Source of the DNA: Clostridia bacterium
GTDB lineage: Bacteria > Bacillota > Clostridia > Oscillospirales > CAG-272
Assembly (NCBI GenBank): GCA_017386965.1
Contig: JAFOGE010000132.1
Location: 1-10,009, forward strand
Direction of reading: 5' to 3'
DNA length: 10,009 nt
Below are positions 1-7,337 of the stretch, in pieces; within the stretch, counting starts at the first letter, position 1; every line of letters begins with the position of its first letter. A model generated the notes under the pieces. That model saw only the letters and a program-made list of their open reading frames with translations. It did no database searches and had not been told where the DNA came from. A program made the position numbers and the translations under genes.

Positions 1-270
1 AAGGAAGATTATATTCGGAAAAGGATCCCTGAATTTCTGCATCGCGTCCAAGCCTTTGGCCGCTATACCGATTCCCGCGCACTGCGTGAGGCCCTTCTGT
101 GGGGGGAGGCAAGAGCTGCCAACGCCAATCGGCAAACGCATGGGATGCGAAGGCTCTTTTTCTTGCGGCGCTTGAACCGCGCCACCAGTTACTTCGAATT
201 GATCGCTCTTCGGCTTCCGTCCCCCCTCTTTCGGATGCTCCTGCGTGCGATCGAAAAAGGGATCCTGTAA
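1..270 (+). CDS. C-terminal fragment of an unidentified protein, possibly a glycosyltransferase
   Basis: The window opens inside a reading frame (frame 1) that runs without a stop for 89 codons to TAA at 268-270; its start lies outside. The visible tail is basic and helix-like, rich in Arg and Leu (for example RRLFFLRRLNRATSYFEL), with no transmembrane stretch or catalytic motif I can recognise. It ends 24 bases before the start of rfbD and has no terminator after it, so it is probably the preceding gene of the same operon. Arg-rich amphipathic C-terminal tails and this position next to rfbD and an ABC exporter suggest a GT2-type glycosyltransferase that works at the membrane. That is inference from context only; the catalytic part is not in view. 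Confidence 0.55.
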   Translation, partial: KEDYIRKRIPEFLHRVQAFGRYTDSRALREALLWGEARAANANRQTHGMRRLFFLRRLNRATSYFELIALRLPSPLFRMLLRAIEKGIL

Positions 271-280
271 GGATCTTGAA

Positions 281-287
281 AAGGAGG
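281..287 (+). promoter_or_regulatory. Shine-Dalgarno site selecting a TTG start for rfbD
   Basis: AAGGAGG sits 7 nt upstream of TTG at 295. The TTG is followed directly by HILVTGAQGQLG, the expected beginning of the Rossmann fold, and no in-frame ATG lies nearby. This decides the start as TTG. Confidence 0.85.
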
Positions 288-294
288 AATTCAC

Positions 295-1179
295 TTGCAT
301 ATTTTGGTAACGGGCGCACAGGGGCAACTTGGCTACGATCTTTGCAGCATCCTGCGGGAGGAAGGACACGAAACGCTTGGTGTGGATCGCTCCGATTTTG
401 ATCTTACCGACCGCGTCGCCACGGAGCGCTTCCTTGACGCATCGCATCCGGATGCCGTGATTCACTGCGCCGCCTTTACTGACGTAGACGGTGCAGAGCA
501 GAATCCCCTGCTCTGCCGCCGTGTCAATCGGGACGGCAGCGCCTATCTCGCCAAGGCAGCACAGGACTGTGGCGCAAAGCTTCTCTACCTTTCCACCGAT
601 TATGTTTTTGCAGGGATAGGGGAGGACTTCTACACGACACAGGATCGCCCCCGGCCGCTTTCGGTGTACGGGGAAACGAAATACCAAGGGGAGGAGGCCA
701 CGCTCTCCCTTTGCTCCCGTGCCTTCGTTGTACGCACCTCCTGGGTATTTGGAAGGCACGGAAGGAATTTTGTAAGCACAATGATCGAGCTGGCGCGCAA
801 AAAAAGAGAAATCCCGGTTGTCCGTGATCAGATCGGCTCCCCCACCTATACGCGCGATCTGTCCCGACTGATCGCACAAATGATCCGTACCGACCGCTAC
901 GGCATTTACCACGCAACGAACGAGGGCATCTGCTCGCGCGCGGAATTTGCACGGGAAATCCTTCGGCAAGCAGGCTTGGATGCCGAAATCCGTCCGGTTT
1001 GGACGGCAGACTATCCGTCCCCCGCCAAGCGCCCCCTCAACTCCCGCATGAGCAAGCAAGATCTGGAGGATGCGGGGCTGGCCCGTCTTCCGCATTGGAG
1101 GGACGCGCTCGCCCGATACCTCTCGGAAATTGGGCTTTTGCAAGAGAGCGCGCTTTTCGGAAAGCGGGGGGAACGATGA
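295..1179 (+). CDS. rfbD: dTDP-4-dehydrorhamnose reductase
   Basis: Cytosolic NAD(P)H-dependent reductase that makes dTDP-L-rhamnose from dTDP-4-dehydro-L-rhamnose, the last step of the RmlABCD pathway. The 294-residue length is typical of the family. The N-terminal nucleotide-binding loop is GAQGQLG (residues 7-13). The extended-SDR active site is visible: S100-T101-D102-Y103 at the end of a beta strand, then Y125-x3-K129 (YGETK). RTSWVFG and the GSPTYT segment are also family-typical. The TTG start is fixed by a strong ribosome binding site. The stop overlaps the start of the permease gene (ATGA), so the two are translationally coupled. rfbA, rfbB and rfbC are not in the window and presumably lie upstream or elsewhere. 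The product would feed rhamnosyl donors to the glycosyltransferases of the cluster. It could in principle act on another dTDP-deoxysugar, but rhamnose is the usual case. Confidence 0.93.
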   Translation: MHILVTGAQGQLGYDLCSILREEGHETLGVDRSDFDLTDRVATERFLDASHPDAVIHCAAFTDVDGAEQNPLLCRRVNRDGSAYLAKAAQDCGAKLLYLSTDYVFAGIGEDFYTTQDRPRPLSVYGETKYQGEEATLSLCSRAFVVRTSWVFGRHGRNFVSTMIELARKKREIPVVRDQIGSPTYTRDLSRLIAQMIRTDRYGIYHATNEGICSRAEFAREILRQAGLDAEIRPVWTADYPSPAKRPLNSRMSKQDLEDAGLARLPHWRDALARYLSEIGLLQESALFGKRGER

Positions 1180-1970
1180 ACACGGAACGCGCACAGATCC
1201 ATCTCCCTGCATTTCTGACAAAATATCGCTTTCTGATCAAGCAGCTGGTGATGCGGGACTTCAAAACCAAATACAAGAGATCGGTCCTGGGCGTGCTTTG
1301 GAGCTTTCTGAATCCGCTTTTGACCATGACGATCCAATATATCGTCTTTTCGACCCTTTTTCGATCCGACATTCCGAATTTCATCATCTATCTGCTTTCC
1401 GGCATCATCTGCTACAATTTCTTTGCGGAAACCGCAGGGCTATGCCTATCCAGCATCGTTGCAAACGCCCCCTTGATCCATAAGGTCTATCTGCCAAAAT
1501 ATATCTACCCCTTCTCCCGTGCGCTGTCCTCCTCCATCAACCTGCTGCTCTCGCTCCTTCCGCTCCTTCTGATGATGCTGCTGACGCGCACCCCCATTAC
1601 CCCGGCGATCCTTCTCCTTCCCTTTGCGCTTTTGATGCTCTTTCTGTTCAGCTACGGAATCGGGCTGCTTTTGGCTACCCTGATGGTCTTCTTTCGTGAC
1701 ACGCAATTCCTATGGGGCGTGCTTTCGATGCTTTGGATGTACCTGACTCCCATCTTTTATCCCGAAACGATCATCCCACAGGCCTTCCTTGGTGTCTATA
1801 AGCTCAATCCGCTCTACCATATCCTGCGTTTTGTACGCACATTGCTCATGTCCGGCATATCTCCCCCGCCCCGTGCCTATCTCTACTGCCTTTTGCTATG
1901 CACCGTACCGCTTCTGCTCGGCCTTTGGATCTTTCGGGGAAAGCAGGACCGCTTTATTCTCTATATCTGA
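1176..1970 (+). CDS. ABC-2 type polysaccharide export permease (Wzm/TagG/RgpC-like)
   Basis: Inner-membrane subunit of an ABC exporter that flips a lipid-linked polysaccharide or teichoic-acid-like polymer out of the cell. It has 264 residues. A cytoplasmic amphipathic N-terminus (FLIKQLVMRDFKTKYKRS) is followed by the family hallmark LGVLWSFLNPLL (38-49) and about six hydrophobic spans near 38-62, 68-86, 112-137, 144-172, 178-195 and 237-257. The second hallmark, FFRDTQFLW...LTPIFYP (172-196), is typical of polysaccharide rather than drug exporters. I place the start at ATG 1176, which overlaps the rfbD stop as ATGA. An earlier in-frame start at 999 would add about 59 residues read from inside rfbD and is unlikely. 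The ribosome binding site is a weak G-run (1166-1171), which fits translation by coupling. The ATPase partner is the next gene. Substrate identity is inferred from the adjacent rhamnose gene. Confidence 0.92.
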   Translation: MNTERAQIHLPAFLTKYRFLIKQLVMRDFKTKYKRSVLGVLWSFLNPLLTMTIQYIVFSTLFRSDIPNFIIYLLSGIICYNFFAETAGLCLSSIVANAPLIHKVYLPKYIYPFSRALSSSINLLLSLLPLLLMMLLTRTPITPAILLLPFALLMLFLFSYGIGLLLATLMVFFRDTQFLWGVLSMLWMYLTPIFYPETIIPQAFLGVYKLNPLYHILRFVRTLLMSGISPPPRAYLYCLLLCTVPLLLGLWIFRGKQDRFILYI

Positions 1971-1979
1971 ACCCATCGG

Positions 1980-1987
1980 AAAGGAGA
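1980..1987 (+). promoter_or_regulatory. Shine-Dalgarno site selecting a GTG start for the export ATPase
   Basis: AAAGGAGA lies in the 22-nt gap after the permease stop and about 5 nt before GTG at 1993. It supports GTG as the real start; the open frame continues upstream into the permease gene, but in the wrong frame for that gene. Confidence 0.75.
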
Positions 1988-1992
1988 GCCCC

Positions 1993-2721
1993 GTGATCAC
2001 CGTAAGCCAGGTTGACATCTGCTACCGCATGCCGCACGATAAGATCCAAAGCATGAAGGAATACCTCGTAGCGCTCCTGCACGGCAAGCTGCGTTATGAT
2101 TTCTTCTATGCATTACACGACGTATCCTTCCACGTAGGACGCGGAGAGGTGCTTGGAATCCTTGGCGATAACGGAGCCGGAAAAAGCACCCTTCTCAAGG
2201 TAATCGCAGGGATCCTCAAGCCCACCTCCGGGTCGGTCCGCATCCGCGGAAACGTGGTCCCCATGCTGGAGCTTGGAAGCGGCTTTGACTACGATCTGAC
2301 CGGACGGGAAAACATCTTCCTCAATGGAGCGATCCTTGGGTACTCCGAGAAATTTCTGCAAGAGAAATTCCGAGAGATCGTCGCCTTCTCCGAGCTGGAG
2401 GCCTTTTTGGACGTCCCCGTGCGCAACTATTCCTCGGGAATGGTCATGCGCTTAGCCTTCTCGATCGCCTCCGTGGTCGAGCCGGACGTTCTGATTGTGG
2501 ACGAGATCCTTGCCGTCGGCGACGTTCCCTTTCAAGAAAAAAGCTATGCCCGTATGCTCGAGCTGATGCACCGTGGAACGACCGTTCTCTTGGTATCCCA
2601 CAATTTGGAGCAGATCCAACGCCTCTGCGACCGCGTTCTCTGGCTGAAGGACGGGCGCGTGGTCTGCATCAACAAAACAAAACCGGTCTGTGATGCCTAC
2701 GTCAAAGGAAAACGCCCATGA
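1993..2721 (+). CDS. ABC exporter ATPase for polysaccharide (Wzt/TagH/RgpD-like, short form)
   Basis: Cytosolic ATP-binding subunit that pairs with the permease just upstream. With the GTG start it has 242 residues. Walker A is GDNGAGKST (58-66), the ABC signature is YSSGMVMRL (146-154), Walker B is VLIVDEILAVGD (166-177) and the switch histidine is H203 in VSHN. The long segment before Walker A (residues about 12-40, MPHDKIQSMKEYL...) and the LELGSGFDYDLTGREN block (92-107) are typical of the O-antigen/teichoic acid ATPases. The protein stops about 40 residues after the H-loop and lacks the extra C-terminal domain that many Wzt/TagH/RgpD proteins carry for binding the glycan end, so export here probably does not require chain-end recognition by this subunit. 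Its stop overlaps the next start (ATGA). Confidence 0.93.
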   Translation: MITVSQVDICYRMPHDKIQSMKEYLVALLHGKLRYDFFYALHDVSFHVGRGEVLGILGDNGAGKSTLLKVIAGILKPTSGSVRIRGNVVPMLELGSGFDYDLTGRENIFLNGAILGYSEKFLQEKFREIVAFSELEAFLDVPVRNYSSGMVMRLAFSIASVVEPDVLIVDEILAVGDVPFQEKSYARMLELMHRGTTVLLVSHNLEQIQRLCDRVLWLKDGRVVCINKTKPVCDAYVKGKRP

Positions 2722-5700
2722 ATTGCCGAAACGAAAAGACGCAAAAAACACCGAGAGAGCGGGAAATCGCCCCCCGCATCTCAGTGATCCTCCCCTTTTA
2801 TAATGCCGCGCAGTATCTCTCCCATGCGATCCAAAGCATCCAGCGGCAAACGATGCGCGAGCTGGAGATCCTGGCAGTAGATGACGGAAGCACCGACCGC
2901 TCCGCAGAGATCGTCCGGGATCTTGCCAGGCAGGATCCACGGATCCGCCTGCTTTCCCATGGAGAGAATAAGGGCCTTTTTCAAGCAAGGATCACGGGGG
3001 TTCTGGCCGCACGGGGAACGCATATTGCATTTGTGGATGCGGACGACGCCGTTTCCATCGATTGGTTTCGGTTACTCTACAAGACTGCAACGGCTCTTGC
3101 GAGCGACATCACCGTAGGACAGTTCGTCTGCGCCTACGGCGAGGATCGGCTGGAATACTTTCCCTTGGACCCTCTGCGCCAGCCGCTCTCCTTGGACGGA
3201 GAGGAGGTCCTGCGTGCCTTCCTCGGTCAGGAGGGAAGCTGCTACTCCTGGCACGTGGTCTGGAACAAGCTCTATGCAAAGGAGCTTTGGACCGCCGCAC
3301 TGCCTTCCCTGCAGGCCTTCTCCGAGCAGCATCCGCACATGGTCATGTGTGAGGACATCGCCTTCTCCTGCGCCCTGTGGAGCCGCGCCAAGCGCGTGCG
3401 CAGCGTCACGGAGGGAGCCTACTATTTCTACAACCGTGCCAATATAGGACAAAGCACTGCCGTGCGTCGGGATCGCAGGCGCATCCTGCAAAATCTGGAG
3501 CAGGCGGCCGCGGCATTCTCCTTCCTTTTGGAGGAAATACGCTCACAAAATGCTCCCGCCGACTGCTTTTCGCATGCCCTGGCGTGGCGGCAATATTACG
3601 GCGAGATGTATTTCAAAATGCTCTCGGAATGCAGAGGACATCACCCCCGGCGCGATGGTGCCGAGGTCTGCCGCATGCTCTCTTTGGCGGACGGAACAGA
3701 CGTCAGTACGCTGCGAAGCGTGCACAGCTTCTTTTATGCCTCTGCCCGCTGCGAGAAAGCGATCCACCGCATGGAAAGCATTAAGGACATGATCTGTGAC
3801 GAGGAGATCTCCGTGGTCAGCTTTGATCTGTTCGACACGCTCCTGCTCCGTCCCTTCCTCACTCCGGAGGATCTCTTTCTTCTTCTGGACGATCTCTTCA
3901 ACGAGCTTTGCGACACGCACGCCTTCGTTCGCTTTTCCACACTCCGCGTGCTTGCGGAGCGCGCCTGCCGAGAACACATTCTGTCACACGGGAGTGTCGG
4001 ATTTGAGGAGATCACGCTGGACGAGATCTACGGGCAGATCGAGCGAGATTACCGCATCCCAAAAGAGATTCTTTCCCGCCTGCAAGAGAGGGAGAAGGAG
4101 CTGGAGCTTCACTTTAGCCGCCCCCGTCAATCGGGACGCGCGCTTCTGGAGCTGGCGCGTGAGCTCGGAAAGCGCGTGATCCTCTGCTCGGACATCTACC
4201 TTCCCAAAAATCTCATTCTCGCCATTCTCAAAAAGCACGGCTACCCCACGGACGGCCTCTATCTCTCCTCCGAGCTTCGCCTTTCCAAGGCCGGTGGCGG
4301 AATGTTTCCCTACGTGCAAAGGACGCTTGGTGTTTCGGCAAATCGCATTCTGCATATTGGCGACAACTGGGAAAGCGACGTGCTTGCCCCCGCTCGCGCA
4401 GGCTGGAGATCCGCGCATTTTCCCAAGACCTCAGACCTGCTTCGCAACTGGAATCCGGGCTCCTATACGGGCGAGGGCTACGCCTCTCTGACGGCACGGA
4501 ACGGCAAGGAGCGGGACGGAAAAAATGCCGAATCGCAATTCCTCGGATACCGATGCGCGATGGCACTGGCCGCAAACCGCCTCTACGACGATCCCTTCAC
4601 CCTTTTTGCAGAGCCCTCCGATTTTGGCGGAGATCCCTATCGCATCGGCTATTTTGCCCTGGGACAGTACCTCTATGCCATTACCGAGTGGATCGCCAAA
4701 AGGGCAAAGGCATCCGGAGGGGAACGGATCCATTTCGTCGCGCGGGACGGCTTTCTTCCCATGCAGGCCTACCGCATCCTTCGTGCGCAAGACCCCTCCC
4801 TTCCGTGCGAGCATTATCTATTCCTCTCGCGCAAGGCGCTCGCGCTTGCGGATATTGCCACGTCGGCAGACCTGCTCTCCCTTTGGGACAAATGGAATCC
4901 CCTTTGCTTCTCCCCAAAACGTCTTGACGCGCTCTTTGCACCTTACCGCAGGGAAAACGCCAAGGATCTTGCGGCGCTCCTCCCCGACGGAGTGTATCAG
5001 AAGCGCTTTCGAAGGCGTGAGGATGCCGATCGTGCCCTCCTCCTTCTTTTGCCCTCGATCGATTTCGAAAGGATCGCTCTCCACCGCCGCGATCTGAAGG
5101 CTTACTTTTCCTCCTTGATCCGACCGCAGGATCTGCTCTTCGACATCGGATACAGCGGACGCGCCGAGGCCGCGCTCACCTCTCTTTTGGATTTTCCCGT
5201 CAGCAGTCTTTATCTGCACACCAACGGGCAGATCCTCTTTGACCGCCAGCGCCGTTACGGCTTTCAAAGCCATTGCTTTTACGACTACAAGCCTGCCATC
5301 ACCGGTGTGATCCGCGAGCACGTTTTTATGAAGCTTTCTCCCTCCACGATCGGGTACGAGCGCATCGGGGACACTCTGCAACCACAATGGGGCGAATACG
5401 ATCCCGACCCCCGCACGGTCCTTGTCACCGAGACTCTGCAAAACGCCGCTCTGGATTTTGTACGCGATATGATGGAAACCTTTGCCGGCTTTACGGAGCA
5501 GCTTCCCTATCGGCGCGCGGATCTGACGGCCGCCTTCGAATCCTTTCTGCACGCTCCCAAGGAGATCGATCGCGCACTCTTCGGCAGTCTTTTCTTTGAG
5601 GACGACCTCGGAGAAAGCCGCTCCTTCTCCGCATTGGACTTCTGGGATCGCGAGCGACGGGAATTCGGTCTGTGCGACCGCAGGCAGGGAGGCTCCTCCT

Positions 5701-5822
5701 CGCTTCCCGACGTATTACTTCCCTTCCCCCGTTGGAAGAAGGCAGTCTGCTATTTTCTGCTCGACCGCTCGCGCTTTTGGGAAAGCTGGAGGCGGCTTTG
5801 GAATCAAAAATTTTCCCATTAA
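2718..5822 (+). CDS. Multidomain GT2 glycosyltransferase - HAD domain - C-terminal domain of unknown function
   Basis: A 1034-residue protein, much larger than a usual GT2 enzyme (about 300). Part 1 (about 20-330) is a GT-A fold glycosyltransferase: SVILPFYNA (22-30), VDDGS (54-58) for the nucleotide-sugar, and D107-A-D109 as the metal-binding DxD. Part 2 (about 365-585) has HAD motifs: FDLFDT with nucleophile D370, Ser in ILCSDIY, Lys in LSKAGGG, and GDNWESD (548-554). The third position of motif I is Phe instead of the Asp used as acid/base by HAD phosphatases, so classical phosphatase activity is doubtful. Part 3 (about 605-1034) has FVARDG (673-678) and DIGYSGR (809-815); it resembles, from memory, the C-terminal part of the COG5610 proteins found in capsule loci. 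No signal peptide or membrane span is seen. The start at ATG 2718 has AAAGGA 8 nt upstream and overlaps the ATPase stop. Being last in the export operon, it probably builds or modifies the exported glycan. Sugar and acceptor cannot be told. Confidence 0.88.
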   Translation: MNCRNEKTQKTPREREIAPRISVILPFYNAAQYLSHAIQSIQRQTMRELEILAVDDGSTDRSAEIVRDLARQDPRIRLLSHGENKGLFQARITGVLAARGTHIAFVDADDAVSIDWFRLLYKTATALASDITVGQFVCAYGEDRLEYFPLDPLRQPLSLDGEEVLRAFLGQEGSCYSWHVVWNKLYAKELWTAALPSLQAFSEQHPHMVMCEDIAFSCALWSRAKRVRSVTEGAYYFYNRANIGQSTAVRRDRRRILQNLEQAAAAFSFLLEEIRSQNAPADCFSHALAWRQYYGEMYFKMLSECRGHHPRRDGAEVCRMLSLADGTDVSTLRSVHSFFYASARCEKAIHRMESIKDMICDEEISVVSFDLFDTLLLRPFLTPEDLFLLLDDLFNELCDTHAFVRFSTLRVLAERACREHILSHGSVGFEEITLDEIYGQIERDYRIPKEILSRLQEREKELELHFSRPRQSGRALLELARELGKRVILCSDIYLPKNLILAILKKHGYPTDGLYLSSELRLSKAGGGMFPYVQRTLGVSANRILHIGDNWESDVLAPARAGWRSAHFPKTSDLLRNWNPGSYTGEGYASLTARNGKERDGKNAESQFLGYRCAMALAANRLYDDPFTLFAEPSDFGGDPYRIGYFALGQYLYAITEWIAKRAKASGGERIHFVARDGFLPMQAYRILRAQDPSLPCEHYLFLSRKALALADIATSADLLSLWDKWNPLCFSPKRLDALFAPYRRENAKDLAALLPDGVYQKRFRRREDADRALLLLLPSIDFERIALHRRDLKAYFSSLIRPQDLLFDIGYSGRAEAALTSLLDFPVSSLYLHTNGQILFDRQRRYGFQSHCFYDYKPAITGVIREHVFMKLSPSTIGYERIGDTLQPQWGEYDPDPRTVLVTETLQNAALDFVRDMMETFAGFTEQLPYRRADLTAAFESFLHAPKEIDRALFGSLFFEDDLGESRSFSALDFWDRERREFGLCDRRQGGSSSLPDVLLPFPRWKKAVCYFLLDRSRFWESWRRLWNQKFSH

Positions 5823-5865
5823 AAGAGAGGCAAGCGCTTTGGCGCTTGCCTCTCTTTTAATGGGA
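5814..5865. terminator. Bidirectional intrinsic terminator containing both stop codons
   Basis: A perfect inverted repeat: arms 5814-5837 and 5842-5865 (24 bp each) around a TTTG loop. The core stem GAGAGGCAAGCGC is flanked by AAAA on the left and TTTT on the right, so it has a U-tract on both strands. On the - strand a further T5 run follows the stem. The stop codon of the GT2-HAD gene (5820-5822) and that of the opposing carboxypeptidase gene (5857-5859) lie inside the two arms. Confidence 0.92.
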
Positions 5866-6738
5866 CGTTCCGTTCTCCAAATATTGCTCCAGGGTCAGGC
5901 GCGAGAAGTGGATATCCGTTGCCGCCTCACGGCCAACGAAGCGATAATGCCAGGGCTCATAGGTGTACCCTGTGATATCCTCCTTCCCCTTCGGGTAACG
6001 CAGGATGAATCCGAACTTATAGGCATTCTCGGAGAGCCATGCAAAGGCCGCCGTATCCTCAAAGGCCTCGGTCAGATTTCCGCCCATGTCCTCCGTGATA
6101 AAGTCCACGCAAAGGCCGGTCTGATGCTCGCTCGTTCCCGGATAGGCCGAGTAGGAAAGCACCACCTTCTCCGCATCCGCGCGGGAAAGCTGCGTCTTGC
6201 CCTGATCCAGATAATTGACCTTGATATAGGTGTAACCAAGGCAGCGATAGGCATCCTCGGAGATGGTAGAAAGCTCGTTGTCCAGGTATTGATAGTAAAG
6301 CTGCTGCTGCTTGATATAGGATCGGTACGCGCTGGTCACAAAAATATCCGTAACCTCTTCCGCGCGCATCTCATCCAGCATCTCATAGAGCGCGGCGGCG
6401 GCACAGGCCTCCAAGGTCAGCCCCGTCGTCTGATGCCAAGGAACGACCACGGCGTTGTCAAGGCGCACCAGATCCTCGGGCGTGTAGGATTCCCCCACGG
6501 GCGAGGTCTTGTTGGCAAGCACAAGATAGGCCGTATCCAACCCGGTCAAAAGCGCCTCCTCATCTACCTTGGTCTGATAATGATAGGTCATATTCTCATA
6601 ATAGCTCACGAATGGATCCTTTCCTTCGCTTCCCCCTCCGTCGGTGTCCGTCCCCTGGTCGGATGGGATGCGAATACAGGAGGAGAGCAGAATCGGAACG
6701 CAAAGCAGCGTTAAGAGCTTGCGAAATCTCATAGGCAA
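5857..6738 (-). CDS. Lipoprotein D-alanyl-D-alanine carboxypeptidase, peptidase M15B (VanY-like)
   Basis: Zinc carboxypeptidase that removes the terminal D-Ala from peptidoglycan stem peptides outside the cell, limiting cross-linking. It has 293 residues. The N-terminus has a basic start (MRFRK), a hydrophobic core and a lipobox LSSC with C21 as the likely lipidated cysteine, followed by a Gly/Asp/Ser linker. The M15 motifs are complete: SAYRS (136-140), SEHQTGLCVD (203-212; zinc ligands H205 and D212) and EPWHYR (261-266; catalytic E261, ligand H264). The TTG start at 6738 has AAGGAAAGG about 11 nt upstream; ATG at 6732 (two codons in) is an alternative with poorer spacing. It follows the methyltransferase gene by 18 nt and ends in the shared hairpin. 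A vancomycin-resistance role is not supported, as no vanHAX or vanRS genes are near; housekeeping wall trimming is more likely. Confidence 0.92.
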   Translation of the reverse strand: MPMRFRKLLTLLCVPILLSSCIRIPSDQGTDTDGGGSEGKDPFVSYYENMTYHYQTKVDEEALLTGLDTAYLVLANKTSPVGESYTPEDLVRLDNAVVVPWHQTTGLTLEACAAAALYEMLDEMRAEEVTDIFVTSAYRSYIKQQQLYYQYLDNELSTISEDAYRCLGYTYIKVNYLDQGKTQLSRADAEKVVLSYSAYPGTSEHQTGLCVDFITEDMGGNLTEAFEDTAAFAWLSENAYKFGFILRYPKGKEDITGYTYEPWHYRFVGREAATDIHFSRLTLEQYLENGTSH

Positions 6739-6756
6739 TGGGTATATTTCCTTTCC

Positions 6757-7311
6757 TTACGGCTTGGTTTCAACGATGATAAAATACGGCGAGGTGGGGG
6801 AATTGAGAATGTTCACCCTCGTGGCACAGACCTTGTATCGGCTGATGCTCCCGAGATACTCACAGATCATTTTCCCCTCGGCGTCCCCTTCCTCATGTCC
6901 CGGATACACCGCAATATTGAGGATGGCATCGCGGTCCATCAGCTCGATCGCCGCCTCGATTGCGGGAAGCGTCGTTTCACGAAGGGTGGTGATGGATTTG
7001 TCCCCTCCGGGAAGCCAACCGAGATTGAACATGCCCGCCTTGAAGGGCTCCTTTACGTAGTCTTTCACCCGATGGTGGGAATCATGTATGAGCGTATAGT
7101 TTTTCGGCACGCCCGCCTTTTCCAGTGCTTCAGCCGTGGAACGCACCGCCTGCTCCTGAATGTCGAAGGCATAGACGCGCCCGTTCTCTCCTACCGTGCG
7201 GCAAAGAAACGCGGTATCGTGTCCGTTCCCCATGGTAAAGTCCACGGCCACGTCCCCCGGGTGCAGATGCTTGAGAATGAAAAATTTGTGCAGCTCCAAA
7301 AGATCGATCAT
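6757..7311 (-). CDS. mnmM: tRNA 5-aminomethyl-2-thiouridine methyltransferase (MnmM/YtqB family)
   Basis: Class I SAM-dependent methyltransferase of the YtqB family (the Pfam 'rRNA_methylase' domain). Bacillus YtqB has been identified as MnmM, which adds the methyl group that finishes mnm5s2U at the wobble position of certain tRNAs. The 184-residue length is normal for this small family. SAM-binding motif I is DFTMGNGHD (24-32), the acidic end of strand 2 is AFDIQ (48-52), and NLGWLPGGDK (96-105) is the family hallmark. YPGHEEG and the C-terminal NSPTSPYFIIVE strand also fit. The start at ATG 7311 has only a weak site (GGAAGAAG). It lies 26 nt after the DUF6062-like gene and 18 nt before the M15 peptidase gene, within one - strand operon. 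The older label 'rRNA methyltransferase' reflects the Pfam name rather than activity. Confidence 0.9.
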   Translation of the reverse strand: MIDLLELHKFFILKHLHPGDVAVDFTMGNGHDTAFLCRTVGENGRVYAFDIQEQAVRSTAEALEKAGVPKNYTLIHDSHHRVKDYVKEPFKAGMFNLGWLPGGDKSITTLRETTLPAIEAAIELMDRDAILNIAVYPGHEEGDAEGKMICEYLGSISRYKVCATRVNILNSPTSPYFIIVETKP

Positions 7312-7337
7312 TGTTCTTCTTCCGTTTCCGTTCGAGA

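Noticed and set aside
4818..5552. 244-codon - strand frame inside the GT2-HAD gene
   Set aside because: Fully internal and antisense to the coding C-terminal domain, with no ribosome binding site or motif that I can see.
5596..6714. 372-codon + strand frame across the GT2-HAD end and opposite the M15 peptidase gene
   Set aside because: It crosses the terminator hairpin and lies antisense to a gene with complete M15 catalytic motifs; its low-complexity Leu/Arg/Gly-rich translation looks like a shadow frame.
5857..6738. Vancomycin-resistance vanY assignment
   Set aside because: The enzyme family fits, but no vanHAX or vanRS genes are nearby and M15B carboxypeptidases are common housekeeping proteins in Clostridia.
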